From contig JBBBWG010026658.1 of NCBI GenBank assembly GCA_037176905.1, positions 46,586 to 69,078 of the forward strand: 22,493 bases of DNA, in the 5' to 3' direction. Numbering within the stretch: the first letter of the stretch is position 1; each line of letters begins with the position of its first letter. This document shows, in pieces, positions 8,108 through 18,601 of this stretch. Made by a program: the position numbers and the translations under genes. The stretch is from Azolla pinnata (lineage: Eukaryota > Streptophyta > Polypodiopsida > Salviniales > Salviniaceae). Under the pieces are notes generated by a model. It saw nothing but the letters and a program-made list of their open reading frames with translations. It ran no database searches and was not told where the DNA came from.

Positions 8108-11100
8108 ATGGAACACGCTTCCATCTTTCTCCTCCTTTTTGGCTTCAGGTAAGCCAATTCTACTTCCCGTTTTAATCTTCCCCCCTTTTCAAGTTTTTGT
8201 TGTTCCTCCAAATGTGCAGTTGATGGTGTTATTGGGTTTCCCTTTTTCTTCTTCAATCTTTGAAATTTTCATAGTTCTGTTGCACTAAGGCCTACCTTAA
8301 ACAATTGTTTTGCTCTTTGCGTAAGTATTTCTTTTGTCTTTTGTCAACGATTCCCTCTCTGTTCAATATGAAACCGCAGATTAATGCTTATGCATGTCTG
8401 TCTTTTGCTTGTGAAACCCTAGCATTAAATGAATGCTTGTCTCTTGACAATGAAACTGAGTTCAAACAATCTCTTGGCATTTGTTCTTGAATATGTCAAA
8501 TATCATCTGATTATGAAACACTAACTTAGATTTTGCTCTTTGCTTTGAACGTTGACTCACTGTCTGAATATGAACTATAACTTCAAGAAATTCCCTGTTC
8601 TTGCTTTGTCCTTTGCCAATAGAAATATGAACGCCTCTAGATTCTAGGGTTTTTCATTTTGTATTTAACTTTGTCCTTCGTGAAGGAGCCTAAATGAATG
8701 TTAGGTTGTGTGCAGTTACAATTTTGATCTAGTCTGTTCTATGTGCAAATCGGAACTCAAGTTTGTATATATTTGTTTTCATGAGTAGCTGTTACATCCT
8801 TGCAAGCATGCATACTGGCCAACTGGAGGCTTCATCTGTGACACCTCCGAGAGGCTGGAATTCGTATGATTCATACTCATGGGTCATTTCAGAAGAGGAG
8901 TTTCTTCATAACTCGGAGCTTGTTGCCCAAAATTTGCTACCTTTTGGCTATGAGGTGAGGACTCACGACTCTGTATATACCATGTAAATGTGCATGCACA
9001 CATATTCAAATGCATTTATATTTTGAAGTATTTTTTCATGTTCTACATCACATCCCAATAACTGCAATTTTCACTGCATGGGTTTTGGTATTTCATGTGT
9101 ATCCTCTTGGTTGCATTCACATCCTAGAATGTCTCATGTGTATGACTGAATGGAAAATTCCCAGTGTAATTCAACTTCTCCAATGGTTACACTGACACCT
9201 TAATGCTTTTGTGTTTGCCTCTTGATTGTTACATTGAATGTAGTCATTTTATGTGTATCTGATTACATTACACATCAAGCATCTAACTGCTTTCGTCCAC
9301 CAGTATATTGTTGTGGACTTCCTATAGTATAGGAATTAGGAAGCATTTTTTGCAAACGTCATCCATGTTCTGCATCACGTCCCAACAGCTGAAATTTACA
9401 CGAGATCAAATTTAGTTTTTTCTCATCTATCCTCTTTGTTGCATTTGCAGTATGCAGTGTCTTATTTTGTATATATGACTCAGCTGAAAATTCCCAGTGT
9501 AACTATACTTCTCCAATGGTTACAACGACACCTTAGCCCGTCCATATTTGTCTTCTGATCATTATACTGAATGTGGCCATTTTACATGTATCTGACCACA
9601 TAACATCATTTGTGGTCTGTATCACATCGAACAACTGCAGTTAACGTTACATCCGTTTTAGTTTTTTTATATCTCTACCCTTTTCTGCATTTACATTCAA
9701 CTCCACAACAATTACGATTGAAACCTTAACCTACCTGTACTTGCCTCATGATTTTTATACCAAGTCTGGTCATTTTACATGTATCTTACAATATTTGACA
9801 TCGGTGCATCTAATTTCTTTCAATGCACCAGTATGTTGTTGTGGATTTCCTATGGTATAGAAAGAATGAAGATGGAGCATCGGTTACAGCAGGTGGGTAT
9901 GATGTAATTGATGAATGGGGCAGGCCAATTCCTGACCCTGCCAGATGGCCTTCTTCTATTGGTGGAAATGGATTCAAGCCAATAGCTGATCAAGTCCATG
10001 CAATGGGCCTTAAATTTGGCATACATGTGATGAGAGGGATAAGTACACAAGCTGTCCTAGAAAACACACCAATCCGTGGAACACTGGTAACAACTCATGC
10101 CTGAGAATCTCCAGCAAGTATAATCAAAATCTAACATTTTGTCATCTTTACCTTCAGAATCAAACATGGAGGGCAAAAGATATAGCCCTTCAAAACCAAC
10201 GCTGCTCATGGATGCCACAGTGCTTCATGGGTGTTGATGAGAGTTCTGAAGGAGGAAGAGCTTTTATACAGTCTCTATATGATTTATATGCAGCATGGGG
10301 GGTCGACTTTGGTACGCCAGCTCTGATCATGCTCATGAAACTGCTCTTGTTTCTTCGGAGGTATATAATAGACAGTTCTTGCTATGAATTGGGTTGGCTT
10401 TAAATTACAGTGAAACATGATTGTGTATTTGGAGTTAATGACCTCAGAGTTGAGGAGATCAGAGCTGTATCACAGGTATTGCAGATGTATTCCTTGACCA
10501 GTCTTTATGCTGAACATGTATATGTATGTGTACATGGTACTTTCCACTTTACATTTAACTCTTCATTTGTTGGTAAGTATTTCAGGCTATAGTAGCAACC
10601 GGTCGACCCATGCTCTACTCCATATCTCCTGGTGTTCAAGCAAATCCATCGATGGCCTCACTCACATATAGTCTAGTGAACATGTATCGAATCACCGGTG
10701 ATGATTGGGACTCATGGAATGATTTGCGCTCTCATTTCAACGTTGCAAGGTGTGGTGACTTTCTCCATATTCCAACATATTTACACTCTTTTTAAAATTG
10801 GAATGGTCCATATCCTCTATCATGAAACCACTGGACATGCAAGATATTCAAAATATATGCGCCTCTCCAAATAATATGGAATATTATCCGACTCCAACTT
10901 TATGTATTGTTAGGGATTTTGCTGCTGCAGGCCTTATAGGTGCAACAAGTTTGCTTGGCCTTTCTTGGCCTGACTTGGATATGCTTCCCATTGGGTATCT
11001 CACAGATCCAGGTTCTTCTGACCTCATATCCTCATCCTCAATGCCTTAAATTCATGGAAATGTCTTTGGACTCTAGTCTAATGGTGTTCATTTAGGTGCA

Positions 11101-12952
11101 AATCATGGCCCAAACAGACTCTCTTTTCTTAATCCAGATGAGCAAAGAACACAGGTGTGCTACATTTATGTGTGTGTGTGGGGTGTGTTTGTTATAGACC
11201 TTTCAGTTTTAAACCCCATTACATGCTGAAAACCCAATCTGAGCAGCTGACTCTCTGGGCAATGGCGAAATCTCCGCTGATGTTTGGAGGAGATATGATC
11301 AATTTAGATAATATGACTCTCAGCTTAATCACTAACCCGGACGTCCTTGAAATCAATGCGAACAGTTTTGGTAACATGGAGGTGTAACATGTGTATTTTT
11401 GTGCATATTATCAAGGATCTAGCAAGGTCACACATTAACTATATTTGTAATTATATGAGATGCCTAATTCCAGGTGGAGATACGAAATTTAAGACAAATC
11501 GCTGCTCCATTCTTGCACCTAGTTGATTGCAAAACTGCGAAAGAGTCCATGTGGAGATTGCAACGTAGTGCCTCATCAGGGGAAAGTGACAAGCTATGTT
11601 GGACTCATGCACAAGGGAAAGGATGTCTTCATTGGAAACCATTGGCTACATTTTCTCAGTAACGTGCCTTTCTACAGTTAGAAAATATACACTAAAAGTT
11701 GTAATTCAATGTTAGAAACCATTATCAGCATTGCTTTACAGGCCTATTCTAAAAACAGCTGTGAGCTGGTATATGGAGGCCTCTGGCCAAGTATTAGTCC
11801 ATAAGAATGGAAAACACTGCCTTGTGGCTAGTCCTGATGCAACCTATGGGTTTTCTCAATGTTCGGAACAAAGGAATCAGGTATTTTCTTTTTCAATTCC
11901 ATCTGTAAAAGAGTTGAAAGACCCATATGGCTATGGGTTAAGCTAAATCTTATTTTCTTAGCTCCCTGATGAACATATTCTGACAGATATGGCATGTGAA
12001 ATCTGATGGAAAGCTTGTGAATGATGCAACTAAACTTTGTGCCACTAGGGATGAACTAAAATCCATGGACATTACAAGTGGTAGGGTGAAGTTTGAAATT
12101 TCAAACTTGGCAATTTTGTTAAATCGCTGGCAACATTATTCTGAAAAAAGCCTCTGTGATGCAACTCAGAACACAGAGAATTAATTGACATCCGAGCCTG
12201 GAGAGCACGTGGGCAACAAGGTATCAATCCCCAATTTTTTCTCACACAAACACGCACGCATATACATACGAATATGTCATAGATAGATAGAAGATAGAGG
12301 TATACATTTTTTTTATGTGTTTATTCATAGGGGAAAAAAACATGGGCACTAATGTTTTACCAAATTTGACCTATAGTTTTGAGTCTCAAATCTTTTACTA
12401 TTTCTGGCATTCAAGGTTTTTTATTTGCTTCGGATAACAAATGAGTTATAAGAACTCGTCCTAGAGTAATTGAAACAAACTAGAAAGAAGTTTAAATATT
12501 GAACAATAAGCCGAATATCCCTACATGTATACACTATTAGCAGGGTTACATAAACGATATAAATAACTTCAGCTATCTAAGAAAGTCTTATGGGTATGTC
12601 ATGGTTGTGTCACCATTTGTCTTGAGGTCTGATGATGGCTGTGGTATTTAATTTGACAATTTCTTATTATCTTGGGCATGAATCAGGAGAGTACTACATT
12701 GCCATATTCAACCTCGAAGATCAATTTGTCGATGTAGATTTGCCATTGGTTGATATCATGCATGGGGAGAACCGAGGGGAAGGTGAAGAAACCATGAGAA
12801 CAGGAGAAGTCATCACTTCACCTAGTTTGGCTGATCAGTGTAGTGGGCATGAAGTTTGGAGCAATGAAGAGATTGGAATACTGAACAACAGTTTGCCATC
12901 CAGGATACCTCCTCATGGATGCCTGCTCTTCTCCTTCACTTGCAAAATTTAA
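8108..12952 (+). CDS. APSE: Secreted GH27 glycosidase, APSE-type, 14 exons
   Basis: Exons: 8108-8148, 8789-8954, 9832-10086, 10158-10311, 10411-10475, 10586-10749, 10914-11011, 11096-11154, 11247-11381, 11474-11658, 11742-11880, 11987-12080, 12170-12220 and 12687-12952. They total 1872 nt and give 623 aa, all phases agreeing. Residues 1-21 form a signal peptide (MEHASIFLLLFGF plus a hydrophobic tail), so the enzyme should enter the secretory path to cell wall or vacuole. The catalytic barrel starts at PPRGWNSYD (33-41). The nucleophile is Asp209 in VKHDC and the acid/base Asp304 in WPDLDML, matching KYDN and NDPDML of classical alpha-galactosidases. A C-terminal beta domain ends with HEVWSNEEIG and IPPHGCLLF. 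Length and the RGWNSYDS and HVMRGIS motifs fit the Arabidopsis At3g26380 (APSE) type, reported as a beta-L-arabinopyranosidase acting on arabinogalactan. They do not fit the roughly 400-aa AGAL alpha-galactosidases. Substrate choice between arabinopyranose and galactose is inferred. Confidence 0.9.
8149..8788 (+). other. GH27 intron 1 (640 bp)
   Basis: The intron begins CAG|GTAAGC at 8149 and divides the signal peptide after residue 13. It is T-rich and has no coding content. Three acceptors would keep the frame: GAG before 8786, TAG before 8789 and AAG before 8807. I chose TAG as the commonest type. The choice changes one to seven residues at the end of the signal peptide. Confidence 0.65.
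8955..9831 (+). repeat. GH27 intron 2 with three decayed tandem units
   Basis: The intron is largely three diverged copies of a 250-330 bp segment. Landmarks are CATGTTCTRCATCAC (9037, 9364, and a looser form at about 9613), AAAATTCCCAGTGTAA (about 9152 and 9485), TTCTCCAATGGTTACA, and GTCATTTTAYRTGTATCT (about 9241, with GGCCATTTTACATGTATCT at 9573, and 9765). Copy 1 ends with a ghost of the next exon's acceptor and first 29 coding bases (9302-9332, 26 of 29 identical to 9832-9860), in which the Trp codon has become TAG. Copy 2 has lost that part. Copy 3 runs into the real exon 3. Confidence 0.85.
12221..12686 (+). other. GH27 intron 13 (466 bp)
   Basis: AT-rich intron before the last exon, starting GTATCA and ending AATCAG. 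It includes a CACACAAACACGCACGC run and a GATA run at about 12280. No coding content was seen. Confidence 0.8.
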
Positions 12953-13785
12953 TGGATGCTGTAGAGAGGAATCATCTATGCATATACATAGATGTGTGTA
13001 TGTGTCATCTACTACAGCGGTATTTGATCGCTCCCATCTTGTATATCCTGTCTAAAATGATGGTATGTTTTGACACCATGTTCACAATCTTTGTACAAAA
13101 CACAAGTTGCTAATAATGAAACCAGTAAAGGTTAAGGCTTATGCTTTGAAAGAATGTATGGAAAACTTGGTTGTATTGAACACACTGAAATCTTGATTTT
13201 TGACAGCTATGCTCATGCCCAGTAAATCTATACAGCCCTTCGAGAGTGCGGGAAAACCATTGTTGAGCTCTTTCTTGATCAAAATCACCCATTTGAATTC
13301 CAATTTATCCTTCTTTTTTGTCCATGCACCACTTAGTCAATCACCGATTTAATATTTGAGCTTAGGCAAGTGCTCTACTTTGCTTCTATCTTGGAAGAGT
13401 TGGCATTTTACAGTTCTACAAAGAGCTATAGCTAGCTAGCCTGGCTGGAGTCGGTTACGCTGCATCTGGAAAGATGAATGGAAAATCGAGAGCAAGTCTG
13501 CAATAAATACTCTTTGTGACTAAGAAAAAATCCTCCTTCTCGATGCATCGATTGATTGCAGAAGCAGGAATCTGAGGCGAGATTAGGCATAACTCTCCAC
13601 CAAAGAGAGACTCTTCGGAGACCCCTTCGAGCAAGAGTTTCCATCTATCTATCTATCAATAAATCAATCAATCTATCTATCTAGCTACATTGAGATGTAT
13701 AGTGTGGCATATCATCTACATATGTGCATGTTTTCACTAAGGAAATCTATCTTGTATTTGTGCTAAGGTTTCTTTGGAACCATCC
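12953..13785. other. Intergenic between GH27 and APX-R
   Basis: About 0.83 kb holding the GH27 3' UTR and the APX-R promoter and leader. I see a CTAT-rich microsatellite at 13641-13686 and no recognisable gene. Two minus-strand frames of 60-70 codons have no motifs. A poly(A) signal for GH27 could not be placed with confidence. Confidence 0.6.
13641..13686. repeat. ATCT/AATC microsatellite
   Basis: ATCTATCTATCTATC, then AATAAATCAATCAATC, then ATCTATCTATCTAGC. It lies about 100-145 bases upstream of the APX-R start codon, in the promoter or leader. Confidence 0.85.
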
Positions 13786-16700
13786 ATGTCCATGGACACC
13801 TTGGTTTCTTCCATTGCTCTCCCTCCCCTGTCCGTTGAAAGCTGCAGACCAGGGCCTTCTGCGGCTTCTGCCCATCGCCCAATTCCTCAAACAGGTCGGT
13901 TCTTCGATCCTTTTCGCTCGCACACTGAGTTGGGCGATCCGATCCTCCTTGGGTTTTTTCTTTTTTGGAAGCAGAAAGCAAGCTTGACATGCCTCTTCCT
14001 TGCTCTTTTAGTTCCTTCTTTCTCTCTGCTTTCGTACGCTCTCCTTGTCTGTGTTTCTGTCGATTAATCCGAAATTGTAAGGGGAAGCACTTTTAAGCAG
14101 AGATTCCCCCACTTCTTTTTTTTTGACACGAATTTTGCCATTGTCTATATGCTTCATTTTACTCAAACTGAAGCTTAGAAACTGTGATCAAAGGATGGCA
14201 AGCCACTCCGTGATTCCAGTATTCTTTTCTAGAGCTCATGAAAAAATGTGTTTTCTTTATCAACCAACAAAAGGCATTCATGGCATTCTGGAAGAGAGAT
14301 TAGAATGAATTGTCTCAATACCAAAAGGTAATGTTGGCATATGAATTTCATGCAAGTCTATTCCTATGTAACAGAGACATATAACTTTTCGCCAGTTTTC
14401 CAAAGGGAAATGGTGCATCGTTTGCACATTTAGACAATAAGAATGGTACCTCTCGACGAAATTCTCTCAAACAGCAGATGGAATTAGGTGGGGTAATTTG
14501 AGTTGATCCTTGAATCAAGATATTGTCAGCATATTAATTGATAATTGATGGAAACTAGCAATCTATAAGACAAGAACAGAACACTCCTACTCGAGTATTA
14601 CCCTGTTAAGAGGCCAGATAACGAACATAGAGGCTTCAGTGCATCTCGTACTGTGCTCCACAAACAGACCTTGAATTATCCATAGGAAAAGTTGTGTACC
14701 AAGATATAACCATGGCCTCCTAGAGCAAGGTGGACTGAATTCACATAGTGAATCAGAATTTAATAAAACATTGCACCCTGTTATCTATCTTTCCTTATAT
14801 ATGTCAAACCGTAAGATCGTGTATGGGCATTCGCCTTATCCCAACCATGCTGTCTCAGACTCAGATGGTCATCAATCTTCCAATTGGCATAACTCTATCT
14901 TAGGTTCGTCCTTCAATTGTTGGTTGAATGTGTAATACTCATAATATGGTCATCATTATCTTTTTAATTATATGTTGTTAAGTGTACTTCTCTAATATGA
15001 TGAACGCTATAGTTCCCGATTTTCTGTGACCACAATCAACAATCCACAAGGTGAGACACATTATTAACGGGGCTAGATTGCTCCAAAATCCTCACCACGC
15101 CCCAAAACACAGCTAGTAATTAAAGATCTTTTTGCAACTAATACCTGCTTCTAGAGCTTCTGAATGGACCTTCACGGGGCTTCATACAATAAGAGAAATG
15201 GATATATGAGATCAGTATATTAAAGTTGAATATAAATGTTTCTCTTTTATTGGTTAGGATTTTGTGATTTACATCAAAATACGCTTGTTGAACGGGGTGA
15301 CTCTTGCTCATGTTGCCTCAAGCTTTCAAATCTTTGGGAAAACTAAATCTTTTACCACTGTTTCACCATCCCTGTGTAATGTTTAAGTGTTTCTATTCAC
15401 GTCTTTCTTGTTCGCAGGTGAAAGTAGGTTATCAGTTTCTGAGGCAAACTTCACCAGGAGAGGTTTACTACAAAGGCTTGCCTCTTTTGGCTTATGGTCT
15501 TTGGGGGAACACAGTTCAGAAAGAACTGCACATGCAAATGAACTAGGATTGGGGTAGGGTTCTTTTTATCATTAAAGTTTCAGAAGGGATATTTGATGCA
15601 TATGCATATCTTCAAAATAAATGAGAGGGTTTGGGTGGGAGATGGATTTTACAAAGGTAAGTAATGGGCTGGAACTTTGACCACTGTGTAAGAGCTGATC
15701 ATGGTTCATGCTTTTTCTTATGCTCTGTGCGTGCTTATTTAGATGCATGCTTTGAAACGTGTATGGTGGTTACATTTCATTACCCATGTTACTAGAAAAC
15801 AAGTATGGGATGGCTGGTTTATGTAAAGAAATGTCCGTTCTTTGTTCTAGGCATCCTATCTTGTTTGTTCTAGAGAGGGATTATTGTTGAATGATTTGGT
15901 GCAGAGAGTAATCAGATGCATTTTTGTGATATTCATAAACACAAGTGTACGAATTAAATTCAGTTCTTTCTGCCTTGCATGAGAAACGAGAACTATGGTG
16001 AACGTGAACTAAAAGCCATTCAAACAGAGTTGAATAAAACACTAAAGAGACCTAGAGCTGCTGGATTGCTCCGACTAGTATTTCACGATGCTGGAACTTT
16101 CAATATTGAAACAAATACAGGTCATTGCTTGTATATTTTGTTTTGAAAGTACAGTATCCTATTGATTTTGTATACCAAATGAAAGCTTGGTCCGTTTATA
16201 GGGGGCATGAATGGTTCTATCATTTACGAACTTAATAGACCAGAGAATTCTGGTTTGGATCGATCAGTTAAGGTAGCATCCTATCTTTACGAACGAAAGT
16301 TTCTTACCTCTTTCTTATACATGTTAACATTTGCCACTCATTTAATCTAGACGCTCTCATTTCTTATATCCATGATCTACTTCTTTGTTTTACCCAAGAT
16401 TCTAGAAGCAGTCAAGGATTCACTAGATCCATCACTGTCAGGTTTGCACTTTTAGCAGCTACCACAAATTATATATTCTACCATCAGTTATTTTCAGTTT
16501 ATTGTGGTATCTGTTATTATAATGTTGTTTATTTGTCTAGGCAGTTTCTTGGGCGGATCTTATAGCTGTGGCTGGTGCTGAAGCTATTGCATTATGTCGA
16601 GGGCCAATCATCCCAATAAAGTTGGGACGAGTAGATGCCATGTAACACTTATCTTCTTGTTTTTTTACTATAGTTTTCATTATCTTATACCCTTAACTTC

Positions 16701-17509
16701 ATTTTTTCGTTTGGGTATATGGCAGTATTCCTGACCCTGAGGGTCAGCTTCCTGCAGAGTCGTTAGATGCTCCCAATTTGAAGAGAAACTTCCTGTCAAA
16801 AGGCTTTACGTAAGTGGAATGCTTGTTGTTGACATTTATAAAGTACCATCGTTTATGGTTCATCAAATACGATTTCTGGATACTTTGGCAGGACTTCTGA
16901 ACTTGTCGCCTTATCTGGTGCTCATACCCTTGGAAACAAAGGCTTTGGGAATCCTTTGGTCTTTGATAATTCGTATTACAAAATCCTCTTACAGAAACCA
17001 TGGACTCAGACAGGTGAGCCTCGGCCTAAAACTTAGCTCAGATAGAAGAACAAGAATTATATGAAATGACATTTCATCACATGTGAACTATCATGTTTTA
17101 CTACATTGGAAGGTTATGACCATGGCAACATAATTTGACTATGATGTATGGTATATCTGTTCCTATTTCTTGCAGATAATGAGATGGGCTCTATGATTGG
17201 ACTACCATCTGATCGAGCATTGGTTGATGATGATGAATGTCTAAGGTATGTTTGAAATGGAGTTGTTGATATAGGCAGAAAAGGCTGAACATACATATAA
17301 GTATGCTTGTACCAAATCAATGCAATGTCTAGGCGGGCTACAGCAGTTTTTACAAATTATCGATCTTTTTTTGTTGGTTTTATGCATGCACTTTTGACAG
17401 GCTGATAACCTGTTATGCTGAAGATGAGTCAAAGTTTTTTGAAGATTTTAGTGCGGCCTACATCAAATTAGTCAATTGTGGTGCGAAATGGCGGACACGA
17501 GTTAACTGA
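13786..17509 (+). CDS. APX-R: Ascorbate peroxidase-related heme peroxidase, 10 exons
   Basis: Exons: 13786-13894, 15418-15553, 15984-16120, 16202-16272, 16399-16441, 16545-16641, 16726-16809, 16892-17013, 17176-17245 and 17401-17509. They total 978 nt and give 325 aa. The first 80 or so residues are Ser/Pro/Arg-rich and acidic-poor at the start (MSMDTLVSSIALPPL), a likely chloroplast transit peptide. The class I peroxidase core follows: distal Arg112-Phe115-His116 in LRLVFHDAGTF, proximal His237 in LSGAHTLG, and an Asp partner in SDRALVDDDECLR. Compared with classical APX, Phe replaces the distal Trp, and the loop between the proximal His and FDNSYY is 10 residues shorter, removing the ascorbate-binding Arg and the proximal-side Trp. 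This is the signature of APX-R (Arabidopsis APX6, At4g32320), involved in hydrogen peroxide handling. The exon 2-3 junction uses a GAG acceptor and is the weakest join. Confidence 0.9.
13895..15417 (+). other. APX-R intron 1 (1523 bp)
   Basis: The long first intron splits the transit peptide, starting GTCGGT after residue 36 and ending TTCGCAG. Long first introns often carry enhancing elements in plants, but I saw no specific motif, repeat or open frame that suggests a nested gene. Confidence 0.75.
15554..15983 (+). other. APX-R intron 2 (430 bp) with cryptic exon-like segment
   Basis: The intron runs from GTAGGG to the acceptor GCATGAG. Inside it, TTTCAG at 15578-15583 and a consensus donor AAAG|GTAAGT at 15657 bound a 73-base segment (15584-15656). 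Read in the phase delivered by exon 2 it meets a stop within four codons, so inclusion would truncate the protein. Confidence 0.55.
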
Positions 17510-18601
17510 AAACAAGATGCGGCTGATCTGTTTAGGCTCTTGATCATCCCATGGGGAAGAACTGAAGGATATCAGATATTGTTACAATGTCGAGCTCATA
17601 TACACATCTAACACGCATCTCGTGTGTGTGATAATCAGCTTCAATCAATCAGAGAAGTCCTTTGTATGTATGCTGTATGTACATATATCCGAGCCACATT
17701 CTTATTTATGTGTACTTGCACAAGAGTCGCGAATAAACGAGGCCTTTCTGATTTTGGTGAGACTTTTTCTCAGTTTTCCATATTCGTATGTTGCAAATAT
17801 CATCACTTCTAGTCTATTTTTCATTGCCTAAAACACAGCAGCTTTGGTTTAATCATCCATACAATGCGCCTTCGCTAGCTTGTCTTTTTATTTTTCTTGA
17901 AGCTAACCGATTCATTCATGCCACCATGGCCAATGGAGTTCACACAGGAACACTCAAAGAGGAAATGAACCAGAGAAAAAGAAATTCACCATCTACAGTG
18001 AACTTATGGCAGAAGTGACAGTAGGATTTTACAGACAAATTACTGACCCAATCAAATTAATTTTGACTGATAATTAGACCGCTTTGATTACAAATCAAAT
18101 GACAATAAGGCCGCAATTAAATGTTCTAAAACCGTCAATCCTATTCGGTTGGCTGGCTACATTGTAGATGTGGCAAAAAATAGGAACTTCGAAAAAAAGC
18201 TTCCATATTTTTCAAGCTGAAGGATAATGGTACTATATCGATGTTATTTGTAACTACAGGCAAATGAATGACACTCAGCTTTACATTCATCATTCATTAA
18301 CTGAACCAATGAGACCTCTACTCTCAACTAGCAGCATAATTTCAGCATAATTTCAATGATCGAATTCAAGTACTCCCAACTTTATATGAAGCATTAATAG
18401 CTTGTGTCAAAAAAAATTAGTTTCTCAATAGTCAAGTTAACATAACCTAAAATTCTGGAGCCATCACAGTTATATTTAAAAATGGGCCAAGTACAAACAA
18501 AGATATCTCTACGAATGTAGATGAAATATGTGCTAAGAGAAGTCTTAACCATTCCGTTCAAGTTCAGCGTCAAGTACATCAATTAAAACGCTAAGATCTT
18601 A
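17510..18601. other. Convergent intergenic region, APX-R and RPT1 3' ends
   Basis: About 1.1 kb between the stop codons of APX-R (plus) and RPT1 (minus). It should contain both 3' UTRs. Short frames on both strands lack recognisable motifs. Nothing else was seen. Confidence 0.65.
17732..17737 (+). terminator. Candidate APX-R poly(A) signal
   Basis: AATAAA in the context GCGAATAAACGAGG, 223 bases past the APX-R stop codon, preceded by TGTA-rich sequence as expected of plant far-upstream elements. Placed by motif only. Confidence 0.4.

Noticed and set aside
13774-13785. Upstream in-frame extension of APX-R
   Set aside because: It begins at a TTG; the ATG at 13786 is the first proper start.
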